This document shows positions 8,242 through 16,466 of a stretch of 46,021 nucleotides of DNA, piece after piece. Source of the stretch: Gemmatimonadota bacterium (GTDB lineage Bacteria > Gemmatimonadota > Gemmatimonadetes > Gemmatimonadales > Gemmatimonadaceae); the NCBI GenBank assembly GCA_003155795.1, contig PMEM01000038.1, positions 14,503-60,523 on the forward strand, in the 5' to 3' direction. The notes below the pieces were generated by a model. That model made no database searches and was not told where the DNA came from. It worked only from the letters and a program-made list of their open reading frames with translations. A program made the translations under genes and the position numbers. The first letter of the stretch is position 1. Every line of letters begins with the position of its first letter.

Positions 8242-8251
8242 GGGCTATATT
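8224..8251 (+). promoter_or_regulatory. Candidate sigma-70-type promoter for the TPR-protein gene
   Basis: TTGAGT at 8224-8229 and TATATT at 8246-8251 are separated by 16 bases. Transcription would start near 8258 and give a leader of about 54 bases before the ATG at 8312. The element sits inside the GTTGAT inverted repeat. Confidence 0.5.
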
Positions 8252-8311
8252 AGACACTCTCCGCCAGAGTTGAGCGTATTCAGGGCGGAAATAATTTGTA
8301 AACTTTGCCCA

Positions 8312-8971
8312 ATGCCCAAAACTGGAACTTTCGTGCCGCTTGACGGCGATGAAGCGGAACTGAAATACGCCGATCTCTTCGAGCGTCATAAGGAGCACCT
8401 CGGCTGGTTGGGGATCGTCATCATTCTCATCGGCGCCGGTGTCTGGTTCTACCTGCGGTCCGAGTCGATCAAGTCGCAGCGGGCGGAAGCCGCATTCGAA
8501 GCCGCAGTCCAGAGCGTGTCGTCCGGCAATATTCCGCTCGCCGAATCGGATTTGAAGAAGGCGGCACTCCGGTATGCAGGCACGGACGGGGGAACCGAGA
8601 GCTCGATGGCCCTCGCCAAGATCTACTACCAGCAGAGCAAGTTCCAGGACGGCATCGACGCACTCAAGGCCCCAGCTGCCGACAAGGGCGACATGCAATA
8701 CGAGGCGAGACTGCTCGTGGCAGCCGGGTATGAGGGACTGACCAAGTGGGCAGATGCGGCGAAGGAGTATGAGGCCGCGGCATCGTCCGCGAGGTTTGCC
8801 GCAGACAAGCAGAGTGCACTTGCATCTGCCGCGCGGGCGTACCAGGCTGGCGGCGACAAGGCCGCCGCGACGAAAATATGGAACCAGCTCGTCGCCGACC
8901 CGAAGGGTACCTACGCGACCGAGGCCAAAATTCGACTTGGCGAACTCGAAGCAGTCGCGGCTAAAACCTGA
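8312..8971 (+). CDS. Membrane-anchored tetratricopeptide (YfgM/TPR_21-like) protein
   Basis: Encodes 219 residues. An acidic cytoplasmic N-terminus (DGDEAELKYADLFERHKEHLG) is followed by one membrane helix (about 31-48) and an Ala-rich helical repeat domain outside, with TPR-like pairs such as ESSMALAKIYYQQSKFQDGIDALKA and ARLLVAAGYEGLTKWADAAKEYEAAA. The layout and length match YfgM-type proteins, which in E. coli associate with PpiD and the Sec translocon; a similar periplasmic chaperone role is inference. I chose the ATG at 8312 because upstream in-frame codons do not look like protein. A terminator follows directly. Confidence 0.78.
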   Translation: MPKTGTFVPLDGDEAELKYADLFERHKEHLGWLGIVIILIGAGVWFYLRSESIKSQRAEAAFEAAVQSVSSGNIPLAESDLKKAALRYAGTDGGTESSMALAKIYYQQSKFQDGIDALKAPAADKGDMQYEARLLVAAGYEGLTKWADAAKEYEAAASSARFAADKQSALASAARAYQAGGDKAAATKIWNQLVADPKGTYATEAKIRLGELEAVAAKT

Positions 8972-8999
8972 GATGCTAGAGCGCCGGACCACCTGACAG

Positions 9000-9030
9000 G
9001 CCGCCCTGATACCGGGCGGCTCTCTGTTTT
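9000..9030 (+). terminator. Rho-independent terminator after the TPR-protein gene
   Basis: A seven-base-pair GC stem, GCCGCCC (9000-9006) with GGGCGGC (9014-9020), has a seven-base loop and is followed by TCTCTGTTTT. It lies 29 bases after the stop codon of the TPR gene. Confidence 0.75.
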
Positions 9031-9397
9031 CCGGTCCAGAGCTCATCCCGTTGGGAACCGACCTGACCACGGGCGAGACAGCGAACACAGCGACCAGGTA
9101 AGGCGGGCTGGAGGCCGTCCCTCGATTCGGAATGCGAAGGCGCGGCGCTCGGACTCGACGAAATCTGGCCGCGACCACTACCGAGCGTTGTGTGCAACAC
9201 GACGCCACGACCCCGAAGTTAGCGACGGCACAGGCAGGTCAGCTCAAGTCGGCCGGGCTGTGGTTCGCGTGACAGGTGAGATGAACGGTCGATCGAGATC
9301 TGTCATGAAGCCGCCATCGGGGCGCCAACATTCCGCCGTGATATGCGTATAATATGGATTATGTAAACTAAGGAATGTGGAAAGTGTGGGAAAACCC
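9031..9397. other. Gene-free interval between the TPR gene's terminator and dapF
   Basis: I see no convincing coding region, tRNA or repeat here. The right part (9340-9397) is unusually AT-rich for this window and contains TATAAT at 9348-9353 on the plus strand. This is also where minus-strand transcription leaving dapF would have to end, but I see no clear intrinsic terminator for it. Confidence 0.6.
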
Positions 9398-10225
9398 CTA
9401 GATCTCGCCCAGCGTGCCCTCAAACACCAGACGACCTTCCCCCCGCAACGACGCCTTCCAGACGCCGTCCGGCGACCGATCTATCCGGACCCCAACCACC
9501 TGGCCGGACGCCGTCTCCAGCTCCACATCGTCTCCGATTTCACCCCACGAACTCAGTAACGCAGCCGTCGCCACACTCCCGGTTCCGCAGGCCAAAGTTT
9601 CTCCCTCGACACCGCGTTCGTACGTGCGAATCTTCCAGCCGCCAGCCCGCGAGTGGCTCACGAAATTCACATTGGTCCCGGCCGCAAATGACGGATCGTT
9701 ACGGATCGTGCGCCCACGCCCCAATACGTCGCTAACCGCAACATCTGGCACCTGGATCACCACGTGCGGGATCCCGGCCGTCGCAAAACCGAGCCTGATC
9801 TCGTCACCCTCTGGCCGGACCGCCGCCAGTGACTGCTGGAGCCCCTCTATCGCGGGCAAATCGAATTCCGGCAGTCCTGCACGAATTCGCGCGCGGAGGA
9901 CCCCAGAGCCCGTCTCAAGGCCAAATCCGCCCGGCTCTACCGCGCCAAGGCGTACGCCGAGGCTCGCCGTGCACAGCGTGGCATTCCCGCAGAGCGACGC
10001 GAGCGATCCGTCAGCGTTGTAATAGGTCAGAGCGAGATCCGCGTCCAGGTTCGTGGGCTCGGTCAAAATCACCAGCCCGTCAGCTCCTACGCCCGTCCCT
10101 CGCCTGCAGATAGGTTGGATGACTCTTGCGCTCTCGAACTCGCTGAAAGGCTCGGTCCGTCCATCGATGAAGAGGAAATCGTTGCCGGACCCAGTCATCT
10201 TCCAGAAACGCCGCCCAGCGACCAT
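9398..10225 (-). CDS. dapF: Diaminopimelate epimerase
   Basis: Encodes 275 residues. DapF interconverts LL- and meso-diaminopimelate in the cytosol, for lysine and peptidoglycan. The N-terminal FWKMTGSGNDFLFID motif, GADG (47-50) and YYNADGS lead to the first catalytic cysteine, Cys79, in CGNATLC; the second is Cys213 in ETLACGTGS. Between them are the substrate-binding TNVNFV and YERGVEGE motifs. The first active-site loop differs from the E. coli CGNGARC. The ATG at 10225 lies two bases after the stop of the upstream glycosyltransferase gene, so dapF is the last gene of the long envelope operon; an earlier in-frame ATG would lie within that gene. Confidence 0.93.
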   Translation of the reverse strand: MVAGRRFWKMTGSGNDFLFIDGRTEPFSEFESARVIQPICRRGTGVGADGLVILTEPTNLDADLALTYYNADGSLASLCGNATLCTASLGVRLGAVEPGGFGLETGSGVLRARIRAGLPEFDLPAIEGLQQSLAAVRPEGDEIRLGFATAGIPHVVIQVPDVAVSDVLGRGRTIRNDPSFAAGTNVNFVSHSRAGGWKIRTYERGVEGETLACGTGSVATAALLSSWGEIGDDVELETASGQVVGVRIDRSPDGVWKASLRGEGRLVFEGTLGEI

Positions 10226-10227
10226 GC

Positions 10228-10968
10228 TCACAGTCTCCCGGTTATCGCGTGCCAGCGAAGACGCCACACCATCCAGATCGCTTCCCGGACTATCTGCTTG
10301 GACATCTTGCTCTCGCCAAGCGTCCGGTCGTGGAAGACAATCGGTATCTCCTTTATCTTGAACCCGCGCTTCCAAGCCCTGTAGCTCATTTCGATCTGAA
10401 ACGCGTAACCGTTTGAGTGGACTGCATTTAGATCGATCGTCTCAAGTACTTTCCGTCTGAATGCCTTGAAGCCGCCGGTCGCGTCAAACACGGGAAGACG
10501 AGTCACGGCGCGGGCATAGATATTGGCCAGGTAGCTCATGACGAGCCGTCCAATTGGCCAGTTGACCACAGTCACGCGCCCATCCTGGTAGCGCGATCCG
10601 AGCACTATGTCAGCGTCGTCGATCGCTCGCAGAAATTGGGGGATGTGTTTTGGGTCGTGGGAAAAATCCGCATCCATCTCAAAGGCAACATCGAAGTCGC
10701 GTTCGAGCGCCCATTTGAAGCCAGCCAGGTAGGCCGTGCCGAGCCCCATTTTGGACTCGCGTTCGACAAGGTGGATGCGGGGATCGGCCGCCGCCATCTC
10801 CGCGACGAGCTTCCCGGTCCCGTCCGGAGAGCCGTCGTCCACAATCAGGACATCAACCCTGCTGTCCTGCTCCAGGATCAGCGGCACTATCCGTGAAACG
10901 TTGTCATGCTCGTTGTAGGTCGGAACTATGACCAGCACGTGCTGGATCGGCGGGCGTTCGTCAGGCAA
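10228..10968 (-). CDS. Polyprenol (dolichyl-phosphate-mannose synthase-like) GT2 glycosyltransferase
   Basis: About 246 residues, a single GT2 domain with no membrane helices, as in short DPM1-type enzymes. Visible motifs are VIVPTYNEHDN, the nucleotide-binding VLIVDDGSPDGTG, the metal-binding FEMDADFSHDP, LGSRYQDG and a late WKRGFKIKEIPIVFHDRTLGESKM block. The family transfers a hexose from a nucleotide sugar to polyprenyl phosphate, making the lipid-linked donor used by GT-C enzymes such as the YfhO protein encoded just upstream. The start is uncertain: TTG at 10968 overlaps the end of the YfhO gene by eight bases; a TTG at 11007 and a GTG just before the first motif are alternatives. Confidence 0.85.
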   Translation of the reverse strand: MPDERPPIQHVLVIVPTYNEHDNVSRIVPLILEQDSRVDVLIVDDGSPDGTGKLVAEMAAADPRIHLVERESKMGLGTAYLAGFKWALERDFDVAFEMDADFSHDPKHIPQFLRAIDDADIVLGSRYQDGRVTVVNWPIGRLVMSYLANIYARAVTRLPVFDATGGFKAFRRKVLETIDLNAVHSNGYAFQIEMSYRAWKRGFKIKEIPIVFHDRTLGESKMSKQIVREAIWMVWRLRWHAITGRL

Positions 10969-13405
10969 CTCGTTTCCGCTCCATGATGGCGCCAGCGGCC
11001 AGGCCAATCAGCGCGATGACTAATGCAATCCAGGTGATCAACTTGCCGGTCTCGTATGACTGGCTGGAGAAAACCAGATCGATCTTATGGGCCCCAGCCG
11101 GCAACTCGACGCCGATCATGCTGTACTGAGCACGACCTATCGGCGCCGTCTTGCCGTCCACCGTCGCGTGCCAGCCGGGATAGTAGTTCTCTGCCACGAT
11201 CAGCGCCGACCCTGCAGGGGCGGGCTTTCCGAGCGTGATCGACATCCGACCCGGCCCGTATGAGTCGAAGCTGGCGTCGATCCCGGTCGGCTGCGGGAGC
11301 GTTGTAACATTCGCCACTGCGGTGACCGGCGCGGCCGGGTCGAACAAGGCTGCAGTCTGAACATCGAAGCGCGGGTTCATAACTGTTGAGAGGACAGCGT
11401 CGTCGGCAGCTTTCACTATCACGGGGGCCACCCACGCGTATGGAGCGGCCTCCGGAAGCTTGAACAAATAATTCGTTCGACCCGTAGCGTCATCGGTCGA
11501 TGGTCCCGCAACCTGGGTCATACCAGGTATGACAGACCCGAGCTGCTGGCCGTTGCTGAGTATGTACTGGGTTGCAGTGAGCCGCCGAATATTCGGGTTT
11601 GAGACAATGGCCCGGATCGACTCCTCGGTCGGCCCCGATCCCTGCGGTATGGCCACGAGGTCATTGTAGCGTGCGATCTCGTTGCCGTGATAACCGAGTG
11701 GATTCAGCACCCGGTGTGTCATCAGTTCTGCTCCGGTATAGAGCGCCACATCCAGGCCGTCGCGGACGGGTATGGCCAGTACACGGCCCGGCTGCTTGAG
11801 ATTGTGGAGGTAGTCCAGCGCCGAGTCGGAAGCATACAGCTGGCTGGCGGGCGGAGAGAATACCCAGTACTGCTTGTTCACGACGAACAGATCGAGCGCA
11901 GTGAGGGCCGCGAGCAGAATAACCGGCGCGAATCGCCCTGCCCTGCGGCGAAGTTCCGCGGCCTTGAATACAGCGAGCGCTGCAAGCACGACGAACACGA
12001 ACGAACGGAATGCACCGAGTACCATCGCGCTGTTGTTCACGTCCACCGCATCAAGGCGTCCTTCGGGCGCCACGCTACGCGCAAATGCGCTCAGGATTCC
12101 AGTGGCAGCCAGAAGTGCTACGGCCGCCGCGAAGATCACCCAGCCCAGCACGAATCGGCGCGATACCTGGGCGGTAAGTGCGCGCTCGACCCCGCGTGCC
12201 GCAAACACAGCCATACCCAGCGTGCCGACGAAGAAGACCGAATCAGGGGCGCGGAAGTACTTGGTTCCGGGAATCAGGTAGAACGGGATGTTATAGAACG
12301 GAGTCGCGGCGCCCAACGCCCAGAGGAGCGCAATGACGACCGTAACTCCCCAGAACCACAGTTCGCGCGAGCGCCGGTCGTGCCGCATGCCGCCTATGCC
12401 AAGTCCAGCCAGAAGAAGTACTACTACTCCCGCATAATCGCCCTGGAGGTGGACGCTGTTCGGGCCCCAGTAGTGGTCCAGGATTCCGGTGAACTCCGGG
12501 AGATAGAAATTGAAGATCTCCTGCGGGTTCTTGGCATACGACGTCGCTCGCTCGTACGTCCCGATCCCTGCTGCACGCGGCGACCACCCCACATACTCCC
12601 GGACTGGCAGGAATTGCACTGCCCCGATTGCGAGGCCCACGATTACCGCTGCGAGCGCGCCACCAAGCCGGACTAGCGCGACTCGGCTGTCGCCGATCCC
12701 GTCGCGCACGAGACCAACCGCGAGCACGATTGCGTACGCGCCCGCTGCGAGCAGTGAATACTCGAGCAACTGCGGGTGCGGCGACAGAATGTCGAGTCCT
12801 ACAACGGCGGCAATTGCGCCGAGCGCCCACATACGGCCGTCGCGAATCCATGCGAGAACCGCCCACAGGAGCAGCGGGAACAGCGCAGCGACGAACAATT
12901 TTCCGTCGTGTCCCGGGGCAACATATGTGGCGATGTGGCCGCTCATCATGTATGCGAGTCCGCCAACGAAGGCAGCCGCGAACCCGAACCTGGCGCGCCG
13001 CAGGAAGAGATACGTAAACGCACCTGCGAAGAAGACGTGGATCATGAAGCCCCACGTCATCGCCACGTCGACCGGCAGAACCAGGCGGAGGAGAAATGTC
13101 GGGTAGAAAATGTCGCCGTGCATCGCGGCGATGAACGGCATTCCGCCAAACTGGTATGGATTCCAGAGTGGGAACGACCCAGTGGCCTTGAGCGTCGCGG
13201 CGGCAAATTCGCGGAAGGCGTAGCCCGCGATGTACTGATCGCTGTGAGGGCCGACCAGAAATTTGCCGACGAGGGCCGGCCATCCCAGTGCCAGGGTCGC
13301 GACGGCGTAAGCGAGCGTAGCCCATAGCGCCGCGAATCGCGGCTCGTAGGCGCCGATCACCGGGTCGGATGACTCCACACGCTTGGCGGAATGTCCTGAC
13401 GTCAT
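10961..13405 (-). CDS. YfhO-family large membrane protein (putative GT-C glycosyltransferase)
   Basis: Encodes 814 residues. An N-terminal helix and loop (FLVGPHSDQYIAGYAFREFAAATLKATGSFPLWNPYQFGGMPFIAAMHGDIFYPTFLLRLV) resembles the first extracytoplasmic loop of GT-C enzymes. More than ten membrane helices follow to about residue 510, then a soluble domain (about 520-780) with the typical AENYYPGWHATVDGKTAPIGRAQYSMIGVELPAGAHKI pattern, and one last helix with a basic end (MERKRVA). In Firmicutes YfhO proteins transfer sugars from undecaprenyl-phosphate donors to surface polymers. Here it sits between a flippase-like membrane protein and a donor-making GT2. It begins with an ATGA overlap with the preceding gene. 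Confidence 0.85.
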   Translation of the reverse strand: MTSGHSAKRVESSDPVIGAYEPRFAALWATLAYAVATLALGWPALVGKFLVGPHSDQYIAGYAFREFAAATLKATGSFPLWNPYQFGGMPFIAAMHGDIFYPTFLLRLVLPVDVAMTWGFMIHVFFAGAFTYLFLRRARFGFAAAFVGGLAYMMSGHIATYVAPGHDGKLFVAALFPLLLWAVLAWIRDGRMWALGAIAAVVGLDILSPHPQLLEYSLLAAGAYAIVLAVGLVRDGIGDSRVALVRLGGALAAVIVGLAIGAVQFLPVREYVGWSPRAAGIGTYERATSYAKNPQEIFNFYLPEFTGILDHYWGPNSVHLQGDYAGVVVLLLAGLGIGGMRHDRRSRELWFWGVTVVIALLWALGAATPFYNIPFYLIPGTKYFRAPDSVFFVGTLGMAVFAARGVERALTAQVSRRFVLGWVIFAAAVALLAATGILSAFARSVAPEGRLDAVDVNNSAMVLGAFRSFVFVVLAALAVFKAAELRRRAGRFAPVILLAALTALDLFVVNKQYWVFSPPASQLYASDSALDYLHNLKQPGRVLAIPVRDGLDVALYTGAELMTHRVLNPLGYHGNEIARYNDLVAIPQGSGPTEESIRAIVSNPNIRRLTATQYILSNGQQLGSVIPGMTQVAGPSTDDATGRTNYLFKLPEAAPYAWVAPVIVKAADDAVLSTVMNPRFDVQTAALFDPAAPVTAVANVTTLPQPTGIDASFDSYGPGRMSITLGKPAPAGSALIVAENYYPGWHATVDGKTAPIGRAQYSMIGVELPAGAHKIDLVFSSQSYETGKLITWIALVIALIGLAAGAIMERKRVA

Positions 13406-14316
13406 TCAGATCGAGTTGGAGGTCGGAAATGGCCCGCCGCGAGAGCGACGAGGCCCGGAATCACTTCCAGAATCGTAAGCCACAGGCGGCTGATGATTGC
13501 GACGATAACTGCATCGCCGTGGGTTGTAAGTCCGAGAAGCGGTAACCCCTCCCAGATGCCTGCTTCGCGAACGCCGATGCCGGCGGGCGCGATCAGGGTT
13601 ATGAACCCCACAATATACGCCGCCGTGTACGCTGCAATGTAGAGTACGACGCTGCCATGCACAGCGTTGTCACCGAGGATGGCCATCGCGAAGAGGTGGA
13701 ATGCCTCACCGTACAGACACCAGGCGAACGCTGTCCCCAGGATTGACCACCACACAGTGCTTGCCGGAATAACCGGGATTTTCAAGTCGCGTTTTGTGAT
13801 GCGGATTGCCAGCTTTACCATGAATGGCAGCCAAAGCGGGGCGGCCAGGACGCCCCCGATCGAAATCACGGCAACCCCTGCGAACACGGCCGCGTGCGGG
13901 ACGAGCCGCGACGCGAAAAGCAGCACTAATGCCAGCCCTGAAACGAGATTGAAAACATTTACGATGATGGACGATCCCGCCGCGGCGACTGACGACGCAC
14001 CGGTCTCCCGGGCCATCACGCCGAGTGCCGCGAGTGACCACAAGTTCCCGGGAATGTATTTGCCGAGGCTTGCCGCGAACCAGATTCGCGCGGCTGTCCA
14101 CCACGGCAACTGTGTGTCCCAGGCCGCGAGAACTCGGCGCCAGGTCTCCACGAGTACCGCGTACGCGACGAAAACAAGCAGCGACGCTTCGGCAAGTCTT
14201 ATCCATTGAATGTCGAGGGTTACGATTCGCACGCGAATCATGTCCCAGCGATTGGAAATAGCGACGCCCGCGAACGCGATGACAAGCGCCGCGAACACGA
14301 ACTGTGCAATCCGCAT
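13402..14316 (-). CDS. Lysylphosphatidylglycerol-synthase-TM/UPF0104-type integral membrane protein
   Basis: Encodes 304 residues with about eight membrane helices. The family signature includes the AASLGKYIPGNLWSLAALGVMARETGA segment and the IAPAGIGVREAGIWEGLPLLG motif near the end. This is the flippase-like membrane half of MprF without the synthase domain. Free-standing members are common in glycan and lipid clusters but rarely characterised; lipid or polyprenyl translocation is inference. The ATG at 14316 starts four bases after the glycosyltransferase stop; the frame is open further upstream, but those residues are Arg/Ser-rich overlap with the neighbouring gene. Confidence 0.82.
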   Translation of the reverse strand: MRIAQFVFAALVIAFAGVAISNRWDMIRVRIVTLDIQWIRLAEASLLVFVAYAVLVETWRRVLAAWDTQLPWWTAARIWFAASLGKYIPGNLWSLAALGVMARETGASSVAAAGSSIIVNVFNLVSGLALVLLFASRLVPHAAVFAGVAVISIGGVLAAPLWLPFMVKLAIRITKRDLKIPVIPASTVWWSILGTAFAWCLYGEAFHLFAMAILGDNAVHGSVVLYIAAYTAAYIVGFITLIAPAGIGVREAGIWEGLPLLGLTTHGDAVIVAIISRLWLTILEVIPGLVALAAGHFRPPTRSE

Positions 14317-14320
14317 CGGC

Positions 14321-15496
14321 TTAGCTCGCACGACTGTCCGTCCGGTCGTTGATCGCTTCCTGGTAGACATGCGAATACTGCTCGGCGACCGCCTGCGGCG
14401 TGAATCGTGCGAGCGCGGCCGCACGGCCTGCGCGACCCAGTCGAGCGCGCAGCGCCGGATTCGACACGATGCGCTCCAGGCCCGCGGCGAGTGCATCGAT
14501 GTCGCCCGGTGAAACCAGCAGGCCTGTCACTTCATCGTCCACGATGTCTGTGAGGCCGCCAGAGCGGAATGCAACTGGAGGCGTTTCGCAAAGTTGGGCT
14601 TCAACAGCGACGAGCCCCAATCCTTCTTCGGTGAACGGAGCGACGAGTGCGGATGCACGCGCCAGAAGTGCCGGAACGCTGGTGTGCGGGACGTGGCCCA
14701 ACCAGAGGACTCGCTCGGATATACCCAGTTGATTCGCGAGTTCTGCGGCGGCGGCTCTGTCGGGGCCGTCACCGATTACATCGAGCACTACGCTGCGCCT
14801 CATTCGTGCGACTGCGCGGATCGCCGCTTCGATTCCCTTCTGTGCGGAGAGCCGTGCGATAAAAACAATTCGATTGTCATCGCGGTCGTCGCTCGGTGCG
14901 AACTGTGAGGTGGCGACCGGCATCGGTGCGACGATTGGCGCGGACCGGGAAAACTCCGAAGCCTGTTGAGCGAGCCACTGCGAGACGCACGTAACGCGCG
15001 CCGATCGGCGGAACACGAAGCGCGCCAGAGGGCGTGCAGCGGCGTTTGCGTTTAGCAGCCTCAAGTCAGTGCCGTGCGACGTGGTGACCAGTGGAACTCC
15101 GGACAGCCTGGAGACACATGCGGCGGCGAGACCGTTCGGGAACCACCAGTGCGCGTGAAGTACATCCGGCTTCCAGGTTGCGGTCTCGGAGCGCAGTGCA
15201 ACGGTCTCAGCGACGATAAACGATGCCAGTACGAATTTCCCCGTGATCGACCGTGACACATCCTCGGCCATTGTGCCGCGATACGCAAGAGTCTCGTAAG
15301 ATCGTGGCGCGTAGCGGAACCGGCGAACCGGTATCCCGTTGATGGTGGCGGCCGCACTTACGTTGGGCGCACCCGGTGCGAGTACCCGCACTTCGACGCC
15401 CTGGTGCGACAGCCCCTCGGCCAAACTCAGGATGAAAGAGCCAGCAGGATCACCTTCGAAGCGTGGGAAGGAGTGCGTTACGAAAAGTGCTTTCAC
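14321..15496 (-). CDS. GT4-family (group 1) glycosyltransferase
   Basis: Encodes about 391 residues in the two-domain GT-B fold. The N-terminal domain has FVTHSFPRFEGDPAGSFILSLAEGLSHQGVEVRVLAPG and HAHWWFPNGLAAA; the C-terminal domain has VFIARLSAQKGIEAAIRA, DVIGDGPDRA, the WLGHV loop and the donor-binding PFTEEGLGLVAVEAQLCETPPVAFRSGG with the conserved E-x7-E. These enzymes transfer sugars from nucleotide donors with retention at the cytoplasmic face. I chose GTG at 15496, four bases after the preceding stop and with GAGG upstream; upstream residues do not fit the family. Confidence 0.85.
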   Translation of the reverse strand: MKALFVTHSFPRFEGDPAGSFILSLAEGLSHQGVEVRVLAPGAPNVSAAATINGIPVRRFRYAPRSYETLAYRGTMAEDVSRSITGKFVLASFIVAETVALRSETATWKPDVLHAHWWFPNGLAAACVSRLSGVPLVTTSHGTDLRLLNANAAARPLARFVFRRSARVTCVSQWLAQQASEFSRSAPIVAPMPVATSQFAPSDDRDDNRIVFIARLSAQKGIEAAIRAVARMRRSVVLDVIGDGPDRAAAAELANQLGISERVLWLGHVPHTSVPALLARASALVAPFTEEGLGLVAVEAQLCETPPVAFRSGGLTDIVDDEVTGLLVSPGDIDALAAGLERIVSNPALRARLGRAGRAAALARFTPQAVAEQYSHVYQEAINDRTDSRAS

Positions 15497-15500
15497 CGCC

Positions 15501-16466
15501 TCAGCGCTGAGAGTCTGTATCGCGCACGAGAATTTCCTCGATGCGTCGCCGTAGCTCCGCAATCTCAGCGCGCTGAGCCGCCATCAACTCCGCCAGCAAT
15601 CCGGTGGCGAAGAACACACTTCCAAGTATGAGGCAGACTTGAATCAGAGTCAGGAGAGGACGGAAGCCGACCCCAGCGATTACGCGGTACAGGACCGCGG
15701 CAATGCCGGTCAGCACACCGATGAGAAAGAGGAACGCACCGAGCATTCCAAAAAACAGAAGTGGCTTGCGCGCGAAACGAAGCTCGAACCATACCGCGAG
15801 CATGTCAATGACGCCGACAGGGATGCGGCCAATTCCGAACTTGGACTTGCCAGCCATCCGCGGATACAGTGGGATTGGTGTCTCTCCGACCGTATATCCA
15901 CTATGAGCGGCGACAACGATCATGTACCGGTGCCAGTCGGGGCGCATTGGAAGTGATGCCATGACCTCGCGGCGATACGCCTTTACAGAATTGAGATCGC
16001 GTACCGGGACATCAAAAAGCTTTCGACTCAGGCCGTTATAGATCCCTGAAACAAAAGCCTTCTCGTACTCCCCTTCCTTGCGCCCTGTCATCATGTCGAA
16101 CTCTCCGGCCAGGATCGGATCGACGAGTTTGGGAATGTCTTCCGGCTTGAATTGCAGATCAGCTGGGTAGAAGACGAGGACGTCGCCGCGCGAGCGCAGA
16201 TAGCCGGTACGTAGTGCGTCGGCAATGCCGCGGCGTCTCTTGTGCCGAGCGGATTGCAGAAACGGATACTCCTGTTCGAGCTGAGCCAGCACGCGCGGCG
16301 TCGCATCAGTGGACCCATCATCGATTACTATGACTTCGTATTTACCCGGCTCGGCCGCGAACACGGCGGCGGCCTGCCGCATGAATTCTGGCAGATTATC
16401 AGCCTCGTCCTTGGCGGGAACGAGGACACTTACCAGCGGATGACTGACGACCGCTGTGTTATTCAT
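15501..16466 (-). CDS. Membrane GT2 glycosyltransferase (polyprenyl-phosphate-sugar synthase, CsbB/GtrB/ArnC-like)
   Basis: Encodes 321 residues. The catalytic domain (about 10-230) has VLVPAKDEADNLPEFM, VIVIDDGSTDATP, VFYPADLQFKPEDIP (a PAD variant in place of the more common DAD/DxD) and DLNSVKAYRREVM. Two membrane helices follow (LLFFGMLGAFLFLIGVLTGI and the LLTLIQVCLILGSVFFATGL region) and then a C-terminal coiled coil (AQRAEIAELRRRIEEIL). This layout matches enzymes that load a sugar on polyprenyl phosphate for flipping and use outside the membrane. The start overlaps the rpoN stop by four bases (ATGA). Confidence 0.86.
   Translation of the reverse strand: MNNTAVVSHPLVSVLVPAKDEADNLPEFMRQAAAVFAAEPGKYEVIVIDDGSTDATPRVLAQLEQEYPFLQSARHKRRRGIADALRTGYLRSRGDVLVFYPADLQFKPEDIPKLVDPILAGEFDMMTGRKEGEYEKAFVSGIYNGLSRKLFDVPVRDLNSVKAYRREVMASLPMRPDWHRYMIVVAAHSGYTVGETPIPLYPRMAGKSKFGIGRIPVGVIDMLAVWFELRFARKPLLFFGMLGAFLFLIGVLTGIAAVLYRVIAGVGFRPLLTLIQVCLILGSVFFATGLLAELMAAQRAEIAELRRRIEEILVRDTDSQR

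Noticed and set aside
8159-9208. Minus-strand open frame continuing upstream of the Tudor-like domain to 9208, which would give a 425-residue protein
   Set aside because: Only the last 75 codons look like protein; the rest is Arg/Cys-rich, runs antisense to the TPR gene and its terminator, and a good TTG start with GGAGG exists at 8158.
9031-9340. Possible tRNA or SRP RNA in the gap before dapF
   Set aside because: No TTCGA-type T-loop with acceptor pairing and no SRP GGAAGGAAGCA-type loop could be found on either strand.
11687-12676. 329-codon plus-strand open frame opposite the YfhO gene
   Set aside because: Its composition (His/Arg/Glu-rich without pattern) is that of an antisense shadow in GC-rich DNA, and the YfhO reading frame is convincing throughout.
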